DNA of 5,488 nucleotides from Nitrospirota bacterium. Its GTDB lineage: Bacteria; Nitrospirota; Nitrospiria; Nitrospirales; UBA8639. The position numbers were made by a program, and so were the translations under genes. The notes under the pieces were generated by a model. It saw only the letters and a list, made by a program, of their open reading frames with translations, ran no database searches and had not been told where the DNA came from. Below, one piece after another: positions 1-5,378 of this stretch (position 1 is the first letter of the stretch; every line of letters begins with the position of its first letter). The DNA is taken from positions 330,392 to 335,879 of the forward strand of contig CP070628.1 in NCBI GenBank assembly GCA_020355985.1, given 5' to 3'.

Positions 1-366
1 ACGATGAGCCGACAACGGAGTGGCCGCATTGTGAATATTGCCTCGATTGTTGGGGCCATCGGAAACGTTGGTCAGGCCAACTATGCTGCATCGAAAGCGG
101 CAGTCATCGGCCTCACCAAAACCGTCGCACGGGAATATGCCAGTCGCAATATTACCGTCAATGCAGTCGCACCGGGATTTATTGACACCGCGATGACCCA
201 AGATCTTTCTGCTGAGACGAAAGAGGCTCTGTTAAATCAGATTCCCTTGAAGCGGTTGGGTCAACCGTCTGACATTGCGGATGCCGTGAGTTTTTTATGC
301 TCAGAAAAAGCCGGATATATTACTGGTCATGTTTTGCATGTCAATGGCGGGATGCATATGGCCTAG
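1..366 (+). CDS. fabG: 3-oxoacyl-[acyl-carrier-protein] reductase FabG, C-terminal half (5' end outside window)
   Basis: This is an NADPH-dependent short-chain dehydrogenase/reductase that reduces 3-oxoacyl-ACP to 3-hydroxyacyl-ACP in cytoplasmic fatty-acid elongation. The visible 121 residues carry the catalytic Ser15 (in NIASIVG), Tyr28 and Lys32 (in NYAASK), with the same spacing as Ser138, Tyr151 and Lys155 of E. coli Fab[14 protein letters not shown] and the C-terminal [17 protein letters not shown] follow, both typical of FabG. The 93 residues after the Tyr match the E. coli tail length, so about 120 N-terminal residues, including the Rossmann glycine motif, lie upstream. The ATG at position 4 is an internal methionine and not the start; the frame is open from base 1. 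The next gene is acpP, the usual partner, which separates FabG from the many other SDR enzymes. The family call is very secure. Confidence 0.95.
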   Translation, partial: TMSRQRSGRIVNIASIVGAIGNVGQANYAASKAAVIGLTKTVAREYASRNITVNAVAPGFIDTAMTQDLSAETKEALLNQIPLKRLGQPSDIADAVSFLCSEKAGYITGHVLHVNGGMHMA

Positions 367-405
367 ACCATAAGTACTGAGGGTCGCTAACTGAATACAC
401 TTTGG

Positions 406-416
406 AAGGAGGAGGT
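406..416 (+). promoter_or_regulatory. Strong ribosome binding site of acpP
   Basis: An extended purine run, AAGGAGGAGGT, sits just before acpP and contains two overlapping Shine-Dalgarno matches. The second (GAGGT, ending at 416) is 7 bases from the ATG at 424. An in-frame GTG at 415 lies inside this run and would destroy its role, so the ATG is the better start. A strong site fits the high demand for acyl carrier protein. Confidence 0.85.
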
Positions 417-423
417 GCCAACG

Positions 424-654
424 ATGGCTGTAGAAGAACGGGTGAAGAAAATCATTGCTGAGCAATTAGGCGTTGAAGAAGATGATGTCATTCCAGAAGC
501 CAAGTTTGTGGAAGATCTTGGGGCCGATTCTTTGGATACCGTGGAATTAGTGATGGCCTTAGAAGAAGAATTTGAGATTGAGATTCCGGATGAAGATGCA
601 GAAAAAATTCTAACGGTCTCAGCTGCCGTTGATTTTATCAAAGAAAAATCCTGA
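424..654 (+). CDS. acpP: Acyl carrier protein AcpP
   Basis: This small, acidic cytoplasmic protein carries growing acyl chains as thioesters on a 4'-phosphopantetheine arm. From the ATG at 424 it is 76 residues, close to the 78 of E. coli AcpP. The modification site is Ser36 in the motif [10 protein letters not shown], which holo-ACP synthase would convert. The helices are recognisable: residues 2-15 (helix I), the acidic recognition helix II after Ser36 ([21 protein letters not shown]), and the C-terminal helix ending AVDFIKEKS. The protein is rich in Glu and Asp, as expected. It lies 57 bases after fabG and 34 bases before fabF with no terminator seen, so co-transcription is likely. An upstream GTG at 415 would add three residues but falls inside the ribosome binding site. 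Confidence 0.97.
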   Translation: MAVEERVKKIIAEQLGVEEDDVIPEAKFVEDLGADSLDTVELVMALEEEFEIEIPDEDAEKILTVSAAVDFIKEKS

Positions 655-676
655 TTTTCTCATCAAGTAGTTAGGC

Positions 677-683
677 AAGGTGG
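677..683 (+). promoter_or_regulatory. Ribosome binding site of fabF
   Basis: AAGGTGG lies 5 bases before the ATG at 689. The alternative in-frame GTG at 680 is part of this same run, which argues for the ATG start. Confidence 0.7.
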
Positions 684-688
684 TTGCA

Positions 689-1942
689 ATGAGTGAGTGG
701 ATACCACGCCGAGTCGTTGTGACAGGATTGGGGCTCGTTACCCCTTTGGATGTTGGTGTGTCCAATACTTGGGATAAACTCTGCCAAGGGCAATCTGGCA
801 TTAAACCTATTTCGCGGTTTGATGCGAGTCAGTACTCCGTGCGCATTGCAGGAGAAGTGAAGAATTTTGATCCTGCAAACTTCATTGAAAAAAAAGAAGT
901 CAAGAAAATGGACACCTTTATTCATTTTGCCGTTGCTGCCAGTCAAGAAGCCGTAGATGATGCCAAGCTGGTTGTTACCTCTGACAATGCCGAGAGGGTG
1001 GGTGTGTATATCGGTGCAGGCATTGGAGGGCTTCCCGCTATTGAGCATTATCACAAGATCTTATTGGAACGTGGCCCAGACCGCGTTTCTCCGTTTTTTA
1101 TTCCCATGGTCATCATCAATCTGGCCTCCGGCCAAGTGGCTATTCGATTTGGCGCAAAAGGGCCAAATGCCTGCACTGTGACGGCTTGTGCCACAGGTAA
1201 TCATTGTATCGGTGATGGGTTTCGACTCATTCAACGTGGAGAAGCTGATGTGATGATCGTTGGAGGTACGGAGTCAACCATTTGTCCAACAGCCGTCGCT
1301 GGTTTTGCGGCAGCCAAGGCATTGTCACGCCGAAACGATGAACCAGAAAGAGCCAGCCGACCTTTTGATACAGATCGTGATGGATTCGTCATTGGAGAAG
1401 GCGCAGGAGTGTTGATCATAGAAGAGCTGGAGCATGCTCGTGCTCGTGGGGCCCGTATTTATGCAGAGATCATTGGTTATGCGATGAACAGTGATGCATT
1501 TCATATCACGGCTCCGCCCGAAGATGGTGCGGGAGCGGTGAAATGTATGGAACAGGCTCTCAAGGATGGAGCAGTTTCCAAATCATCGGTAGGATATATC
1601 AACGCACATGGAACCTCGACGTTTGCTGATCAGGTAGAGACGAAGGTCATCAAAAAGGTGTTTGGGGAGAAGGCCTATTCGATTCCGGTCAGCTCCACAA
1701 AGTCTATGACGGGACATTTACTGGGAGCGGCCGGAGGAATTGAGGCGGTCTTCTCAATCCTGGCCTTGCAACAAGGCATCATTCCTCCAACAATCAACTT
1801 AGATAATCCTGATCCAGAATGTGATCTGGATTATGTCCCCAACAAGTCTCGACCCTGTTCTTTTGATGTGGCCATTTCTAATGCGTTTGGGTTTGGCGGA
1901 GTCAATGCTTGCTTAGTCTTTCGTCGATGGCAAGAGGCATAA
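689..1942 (+). CDS. fabF: 3-oxoacyl-[acyl-carrier-protein] synthase II FabF (KAS II)
   Basis: This decarboxylating condensing enzyme elongates acyl-ACP with malonyl-ACP and acts as a cytoplasmic thiolase-fold homodimer. The 417 residues compare with 413 in E. coli FabF. Active-site residues are all visible: nucleophile Cys167 in VTACATG, His307 in NAHGTST, Lys338 in SSTKSMTGH and His343 in the same motif. Other family signatures are the N-terminal [14 protein letters not shown], the [15 protein letters not shown] stretch at 226-240, and the C-terminal [15 protein letters not shown] glycine loop at 398-411. The active-site region has two further cysteines (162 and 173), which is mildly unusual. 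The loop after the first His reads TFADQVE, where many FabF proteins have a TPLNDKTE-like stretch, but the Asp is kept. The order fabG-acpP-fabF supports KAS II in primary metabolism and not a polyketide ketosynthase. FabB would be the alternative, but FabF next to acpP is the classic arrangement. Confidence 0.97.
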   Translation: MSEWIPRRVVVTGLGLVTPLDVGVSNTWDKLCQGQSGIKPISRFDASQYSVRIAGEVKNFDPANFIEKKEVKKMDTFIHFAVAASQEAVDDAKLVVTSDNAERVGVYIGAGIGGLPAIEHYHKILLERGPDRVSPFFIPMVIINLASGQVAIRFGAKGPNACTVTACATGNHCIGDGFRLIQRGEADVMIVGGTESTICPTAVAGFAAAKALSRRNDEPERASRPFDTDRDGFVIGEGAGVLIIEELEHARARGARIYAEIIGYAMNSDAFHITAPPEDGAGAVKCMEQALKDGAVSKSSVGYINAHGTSTFADQVETKVIKKVFGEKAYSIPVSSTKSMTGHLLGAAGGIEAVFSILALQQGIIPPTINLDNPDPECDLDYVPNKSRPCSFDVAISNAFGFGGVNACLVFRRWQEA

Positions 1943-2009
1943 TATCAAAAGAGCTATTGTTTTCCTGATCGTGTTTTTGCCCGCCCACTTGTTCTCAGTC
2001 CCTCTTTCA

Positions 2010-2037
2010 TTATCAAAGCCATGCGATATGATACAAT
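2010..2037 (+). promoter_or_regulatory. Possible sigma-70-type promoter for rnc
   Basis: TTATCA (2010-2015) and TACAAT (2032-2037) are separated by 16 bases and match 4/6 and 5/6 of the -35 and -10 consensus. Transcription would start near 2044, giving a leader of about 65 bases. The 167-base spacer between fabF and rnc (1943-2109) contains no gene I can support and no clear terminator, so read-through from fabF is also possible. Confidence 0.35.
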
Positions 2038-2098
2038 GAGAAGATTTTTGGCGAAGGAATAAGAAAATTCTTTGTTTTTCTTCTGCCCATATGAAGAT

Positions 2099-2103
2099 GG
2101 TGG
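2099..2103 (+). promoter_or_regulatory. Probable ribosome binding site of rnc
   Basis: GGTGG lies 6 bases before the GTG at 2110 and resembles the fabF site. It is adjacent to the alternative TTG at 2104 and so cannot serve that codon, which is why GTG is preferred. Confidence 0.5.
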
Positions 2104-2109
2104 TTGGCA

Positions 2110-2841
2110 GTGTTGGAGATCAACGATATTCAGGTCACGTTAGGGTATGTTTTTAACCAAGAATCACTATTGTATGAAGCCCTCACGCATCGTTCGTTCT
2201 CGCAAATACAGGAACATACTCATGCCCAGCATAATGAACGATTAGAATTTTTAGGAGATGCGGTCTTGGGCCTTGTTATAAGCGAAAGCCTCGTTGCGAA
2301 TTTCCCTTCATTTTCAGAAGGGGAACTATCCAAACTGAAAGCTGGTTTGATTAGCCGAGCCACACTTGCAAGGGCAGCGGGACGTCTTCAACTCGGACAA
2401 TGGTTGCGACTTGGTCGAGGTGAAGAGGTTTCCTCTGGGCGGGAGAAGCATTCCCTGTTGGCCAATGCTCTTGAAGCTCTTTTTGGAGCCGTCTACCTTG
2501 ATGGTGGATTAGAGGCAGCTCGTGCCTTTATTTCCCGAGTCCTGGCTGCGGAATTTTCTGACCTACGCGATAGCCCTGAGTTATCTGCTGGGGGAGATTG
2601 GAAAAGCCGATTGCAAGAATGGGTTCATAAACACGAAGGAACAAGTCCCCAGTATCGCTTAGTTCAGGAGTCAGGCCCGGATCATCAAAAAGTGTTTGCC
2701 ATCACTGTTGAAATTCGTGGAAAGGTCATGGGGCGTGGCGAAGGACGCACAAAGAAGGAAGCCGAGCAACATGCAGCGGAACAAGCTTTGGTACAGGTAA
2801 GTCAGCGTAATTCTGATACAATAGGATATTCACTTGAATAG
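2110..2841 (+). CDS. rnc: Ribonuclease III
   Basis: This endonuclease cleaves double-stranded RNA in rRNA and mRNA maturation and acts as a dimer with Mg2+. From the GTG at 2110 it is 243 residues, against 226 in E. coli. The catalytic domain (about residues 5-150) contains LGYVFN, LTHRSF and the signature NERLEFLGDAVL, holding Glu43, Glu46 and Asp50 (E. coli Glu38, Glu41, Asp45). A second motif, LLANALEALFGAVYLDGG, has Glu122 at the E. coli Glu117 position but Asn119 where E. coli has Asp114. A double-stranded RNA-binding domain follows (about 163-229), with the KSRLQEW start, GPDHQKVF and the basic KKEAEQHAAEQAL helix. The start is uncertain: TTG at 2104 would add two residues, and a stop at 2092 closes the frame upstream. 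No ATG is available in frame. The cyclophilin gene follows after 16 bases and is probably co-transcribed. Confidence 0.95.
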   Translation: MLEINDIQVTLGYVFNQESLLYEALTHRSFSQIQEHTHAQHNERLEFLGDAVLGLVISESLVANFPSFSEGELSKLKAGLISRATLARAAGRLQLGQWLRLGRGEEVSSGREKHSLLANALEALFGAVYLDGGLEAARAFISRVLAAEFSDLRDSPELSAGGDWKSRLQEWVHKHEGTSPQYRLVQESGPDHQKVFAITVEIRGKVMGRGEGRTKKEAEQHAAEQALVQVSQRNSDTIGYSLE

Positions 2842-2845
2842 TAAT

Positions 2846-2850
2846 GGAGG
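2846..2850 (+). promoter_or_regulatory. Ribosome binding site of the cyclophilin gene
   Basis: GGAGG is placed 7 bases before the ATG at 2858, within the 16-base gap after the rnc stop. It supports 2858 over the in-frame TTG at 2834, which lies inside rnc, and over the internal ATG at 2882. Confidence 0.8.
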
Positions 2851-2857
2851 ATTCCGC

Positions 2858-3466
2858 ATGAACGTTTTTCCAGGTAAGCTAATGAAGGTCATTCGAAAGG
2901 GCGTGGGTGTCTTGGGATTTATTGCCATGTTGAATTTACTTTTGGCTCCAGCAATTTTGGCGGAAGAGCAGGCCACAGCGGAGCAAGCGCCCCACGTGCT
3001 ATTAAAAACCAAATTCGGCGATATGGAAATCGTGCTCTTTCCTGATTTAGCCCCGAAACATGTTGAAAGCTTTCTCAAATTAACTAAATCTGGGTTTTAT
3101 AATGGCACGATATTTCATCGGATTATTCCTGGTTTTATGATTCAAGGTGGTGATCCGAATACCAAAGATCCTGCCAAGCGGGCCGAATACGGAACAGGTG
3201 GACCAGGCTATACGCTTCCAGCGGAGTTCAGTAAAGTGGTGCATGAGAAAGGGATTCTCTCTGCTGCGCGTACGCAGGATCCTAATAGCGCTGGTTCTCA
3301 ATTTTTTATCATGGTTGATAAGGCTCCACACTTAGATGGCCAATATACGGTTTTTGGAGAAGTCGTAAAAGGTATTGAAGTTGCCGAGACGATTGTGAGT
3401 CAGCCTCGGGATTTGCGGGACAATCCGGTGGAACGGATTGAGGTGACGATTGAAGTGATGAAATAA
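2858..3466 (+). CDS. Exported cyclophilin-type peptidyl-prolyl cis-trans isomerase
   Basis: This enzyme catalyses cis-trans isomerisation of Xaa-Pro bonds and probably assists folding outside the cytoplasm. Of its 202 residues, about 1-35 form a signal peptide: basic MNVFPGKLMKVIRKG, hydrophobic VGVLGFIAMLNLLLAPAIL, and likely cleavage after Ala35. There is no lipobox cysteine, so a soluble periplasmic protein is expected. The cyclophilin domain (about 46-202) shows FHRIIPGFMIQGGDP with Arg88, Phe93 and Gln96 matching human CypA Arg55, Phe60 and Gln63, then GSQFFI (Gln148, Phe150) and LDGQYTVFGEV. The cyclosporin-contact Trp121 of CypA is His158 here, as expected for many bacterial members. 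An alternative start at 2882 (MKVIRKG) would give a tidier signal peptide, but its ribosome site is weaker. It follows rnc closely. The family call is secure; ppiA-like naming would be a guess. Confidence 0.93.
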   Translation: MNVFPGKLMKVIRKGVGVLGFIAMLNLLLAPAILAEEQATAEQAPHVLLKTKFGDMEIVLFPDLAPKHVESFLKLTKSGFYNGTIFHRIIPGFMIQGGDPNTKDPAKRAEYGTGGPGYTLPAEFSKVVHEKGILSAARTQDPNSAGSQFFIMVDKAPHLDGQYTVFGEVVKGIEVAETIVSQPRDLRDNPVERIEVTIEVMK

Positions 3467-3517
3467 GCCGACGATCAATAGGTCAAGAAATATTCAACTG
3501 CCTAAGGAGAGGATAGG

Positions 3518-4177
3518 TTATGAGGACGTGGCTTCGGGTTGGTAGTCAAACCCACTGGGAATCACAATCCGTCCCCCAGCTCCTGTTTGACGAGCCAGTT
3601 GTTCAGCCACATCGGGATGGCGTTCTCGCACATACCCTAAGAGTCCGTGCAGAAATCGATGAGACCGAAGCCCGGAGCCTGAAAATTCTTGGATAAAGGT
3701 TTGAGCCCGATCCAAAACTTCAGTGACCATCGTGGGCTCCAATGGTTGGCGTTCGCCAAACACTTTAAACTCCTTCCGTAACTCTTCTCCGAAGGCAGGC
3801 ATCCCGGTTTCGGGGATCTGAATTAAACTGAAACTCCGTCGGAGACTTAGAAGACCTTCCAAGACATCAGCATCTTGCGCATCACGGCGATCTTGAAAAT
3901 GCCGGAAGGTTAAAGCTTCAAATACATAAAAGATCTCGGTTGCTCGTTCGCCACCAAAATCCAAGAGTTCTCGATAAAATGTTCGTCGCTCCAATTCAAA
4001 TCGCCCTCCCGCCCGTTTTTGCTGGTAGTCGTCATTGACCTCTAAAAACACACATGACGCCGGGCAGGAAACATTGGTGATCCGGTGCTCGCCACAACAT
4101 TGACTGCAAATCATACCATTCAAAGCCGGGCAGGATCGCTTGCCTTTGCGTTGATGACAATACACACATTTACTCAT
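3518..4177 (-). CDS. Uncharacterised protein with an eight-cysteine N-terminal metal-binding-like motif
   Basis: I do not recognise a named family. The 219-residue protein begins with a compact cysteine cluster within residues 4-42: C4, C7, C16, C24, C27, C28, C38 and C42, with His8 and His31 nearby. The CxxC, CPALNGMICSQCC and CPASC pieces look like a zinc-ribbon or treble-clef pair, or possibly an Fe-S site. The remaining 175 residues appear mainly alpha-helical, charged and without membrane segments or a signal peptide, so the protein is probably cytoplasmic. The C-terminus ends with GGRIVIPSGFDYQP. The start at 4177 overlaps the stop of the upstream propeller gene by 8 bases (ATGAGTAA) and has no clear ribosome binding site of its own, suggesting translational coupling. 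Similar CPAL-x-G-x-IC-xx-CCG-x-x-R proteins occur, from memory, as hypothetical proteins in several phyla. No function can be assigned. Confidence 0.85.
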   Translation of the reverse strand: MSKCVYCHQRKGKRSCPALNGMICSQCCGEHRITNVSCPASCVFLEVNDDYQQKRAGGRFELERRTFYRELLDFGGERATEIFYVFEALTFRHFQDRRDAQDADVLEGLLSLRRSFSLIQIPETGMPAFGEELRKEFKVFGERQPLEPTMVTEVLDRAQTFIQEFSGSGLRSHRFLHGLLGYVRERHPDVAEQLARQTGAGGRIVIPSGFDYQPEATSS

Positions 4178-5141
4178 TCAGTGTATCTTTCTTAAAAAAG
4201 TCTAACCCATAATCCGAAAAGGTTCGTTTCTTCTTATTCGGATTATCGTTGGAGGGGCGCTCCAGCCCATTAATTTCAGCGCCTTTGGCATAGAGATATG
4301 GTACGAGAATCACGTGATTGATCCTATCCACGCCGATACCTGATGGAGAAAGTAAAAACTCGGCAATGGCCTCTTTTTTCAGGTCTGCGCGAATCCTCCA
4401 CACTTTTCCCGCTGTCAGGTCTGATACATACATGATCCCATAACGATCAAAATCGATCCCGTCGAGGTTATGAAACCCACCGGAAAAAAAGGAATTCACA
4501 AACAGTTCGTGAAGGATGCCTTGTTCATCAATTTCAAAAACTTTTCCGTTGTCCCACCCAACACCCATGAGGTGTCCATTGCGCGGGTGAACGGCTAATC
4601 CGTGAGGATGGGATAATTTGGCATCCTGGATCAATTGGGTAATGCCATGGTCCTGATCAGGGTCAATCCGAAAAATGGTGTTGGTGTCAGCATCCGAGAC
4701 ATACAATAAGCCATGCGAATCGGCTGCCAGACCGGTCAGTGATTCAGCATGAAACTGTGAAAAAGAAATCGTAACAACAGGGTGACCGGTAGTCTTGTCA
4801 AATCCACGCACGACATCCAGGTCAGCGACATACAGCGTGGAGCCGATAATGGCCATTTCCTTGGGCGAGTGGAGCGTCACTGAATCCTGGCCGCCTTGGA
4901 TGAAATGCAGTGCCGTGACCTTTCCCTCTTGGTCAGCTTTGCTAATAAAACCTTTGTTCTCCCGCGTGCCAGGATCTCCGTTGGCGTTAGCAATATAATA
5001 GACCTGACCCTCATCTGCGATGATATTTTGCGGAAACTGAAGGTTCGCAATTTCATAGGCGTGGCCCAGTGGCATCCCCCAAAAAGCCATGCTGGCCAAT
5101 GCCACAAGGGACAGCGTGATGGCGCCCCGAAAATAAATCAT
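4170..5141 (-). CDS. Exported six-bladed beta-propeller protein (NHL / SMP-30-like)
   Basis: The 323 residues start with a signal peptide: MIYFRG, hydrophobic AITLSLVALASMAFWG, and likely cleavage after GHA (residue 28). The mature part has six related repeats of roughly 30-45 residues at about 34-74, 93-119, 134-162, 178-208, 225-252 and 265-293. Each has a pattern like S/HPxGLAxD-x-x-G-x-LYVSDxDxxxIxRID, typical of NHL, SMP-30/gluconolactonase or strictosidine-synthase-like propellers. Such folds bind ligands or proteins or hydrolyse lactones; the reaction cannot be read here. The protein ends in a basic tail containing KKK and KK. The ATG at 5141 is chosen because it begins a normal signal peptide; a TTG at 5159 would add six residues (MSLLLL). 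Neither has a visible ribosome binding site, as the preceding mRNA is pyrimidine-rich. It overlaps the downstream cysteine-rich gene by 8 bases. Confidence 0.85.
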   Translation of the reverse strand: MIYFRGAITLSLVALASMAFWGMPLGHAYEIANLQFPQNIIADEGQVYYIANANGDPGTRENKGFISKADQEGKVTALHFIQGGQDSVTLHSPKEMAIIGSTLYVADLDVVRGFDKTTGHPVVTISFSQFHAESLTGLAADSHGLLYVSDADTNTIFRIDPDQDHGITQLIQDAKLSHPHGLAVHPRNGHLMGVGWDNGKVFEIDEQGILHELFVNSFFSGGFHNLDGIDFDRYGIMYVSDLTAGKVWRIRADLKKEAIAEFLLSPSGIGVDRINHVILVPYLYAKGAEINGLERPSNDNPNKKKRTFSDYGLDFFKKDTLNE

Positions 5142-5227
5142 AAGAAGGAGTAGGGACAAAATAGCGTGAACGGATAGGCCAAGGTGGATGTTAGAGATGC
5201 ATGAATAGACTTCAACGGCTGCTAGGC

Positions 5228-5257
5228 ATGGTAAGTGAGGGTTTCTTGGGGTGTCAA
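5228..5257 (-). promoter_or_regulatory. Candidate promoter for the propeller / cysteine-rich gene pair
   Basis: Reading the minus strand, a perfect TTGACA (-35, 5257-5252) is followed after 18 bases by TACCAT (-10, 5233-5228), matching 4/6 of the consensus. The start would be near 5221, leaving a leader of about 80 bases before the ATG at 5141. No other promoter-like pair this good was found for this unit. Confidence 0.45.
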
Positions 5258-5261
5258 GAAA
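5242..5261. repeat. Perfect 7-bp inverted repeat, operator-like
   Basis: The arms TTTCTTG (5242-5248) and CAAGAAA (5255-5261) are perfectly complementary and separated by six bases. The dyad covers the -35 of the minus-strand promoter candidate and lies about 18 bases upstream of the plus-strand -35. No T-run follows on either side, so a terminator is unlikely. A regulator binding site is possible, but a chance dyad of this size in an intergenic region is not negligible. Confidence 0.4.
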
Positions 5262-5278
5262 GGTCCTGCCCTGTTGCG

Positions 5279-5308
5279 TTGACGAAGTTTTTGAGTGCCT
5301 GATATCGT
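5279..5308 (+). promoter_or_regulatory. Candidate promoter for folD
   Basis: TTGACG (5279-5284) is followed after 18 bases by TATCGT (5303-5308), matching 5/6 and 4/6 of the sigma-70 consensus. It would start transcription near 5315, about 65 bases before folD. The TATAAA at 5343 has no acceptable -35 partner. Confidence 0.35.
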
Positions 5309-5378
5309 GATGATCCTAGTAGCAGGCGAGAACAAACCTTCGTATAAAGTATTCAACCACTGGCGTAAAGGGGAGTAC

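Larger units (their letters stand above)
5142..5378. other. Divergent intergenic region between the propeller gene and folD
   Basis: These 237 bases separate two divergently transcribed genes. No coding sequence or RNA gene is supportable. The region holds one promoter candidate in each direction and an inverted repeat overlapping one of them, each listed separately. Short in-frame extensions of folD upstream to 5295 exist but lack a ribosome binding site and do not resemble FolD. Confidence 0.7.

Noticed and set aside
387..641. Minus-strand 84-residue frame opposite acpP
   Set aside because: It mirrors the acidic codons of acpP, is Ser-rich and low in complexity, has no ribosome binding site, and lies wholly opposite a certain gene.
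671..1054. Minus-strand 127-residue frame inside fabF
   Set aside because: It is an antisense shadow of FabF without recognisable motifs or an initiation signal.
2021..2062. 13-codon frame starting at ATG 2021 before rnc, considered as a leader peptide
   Set aside because: It has no ribosome binding site and overlaps the promoter candidate, and its sequence shows no regulatory codon run.
2061..2082. A/T-rich hairpin (AAGAAAA / TTTTCTT) in the rnc leader, considered as a terminator or an RNase III autoregulatory stem
   Set aside because: A 7-bp stem of almost only A-U pairs is weak, has no following T-run, and is far shorter than a normal RNase III substrate.
3080..3331. Minus-strand 83-residue and overlapping plus-strand 62-residue frames inside the cyclophilin gene
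   Set aside because: Both are alternative frames of a secure gene, with no family resemblance.
4877..5153. Frames of 67-85 residues on both strands across the propeller N-terminus
   Set aside because: The propeller frame has a signal peptide and six repeats, so the others are shadows.
5297..5327. GCCTG / CAGGC inverted repeat upstream of folD
   Set aside because: Only 5 bp of stem with a 21-base loop; expected by chance in this region.
5310..5378. In-frame ATG at 5310 as an extended folD start
   Set aside because: The added 23 residues do not resemble FolD, no ribosome site precedes the ATG, and GTG 5379 fits the family N-terminus.
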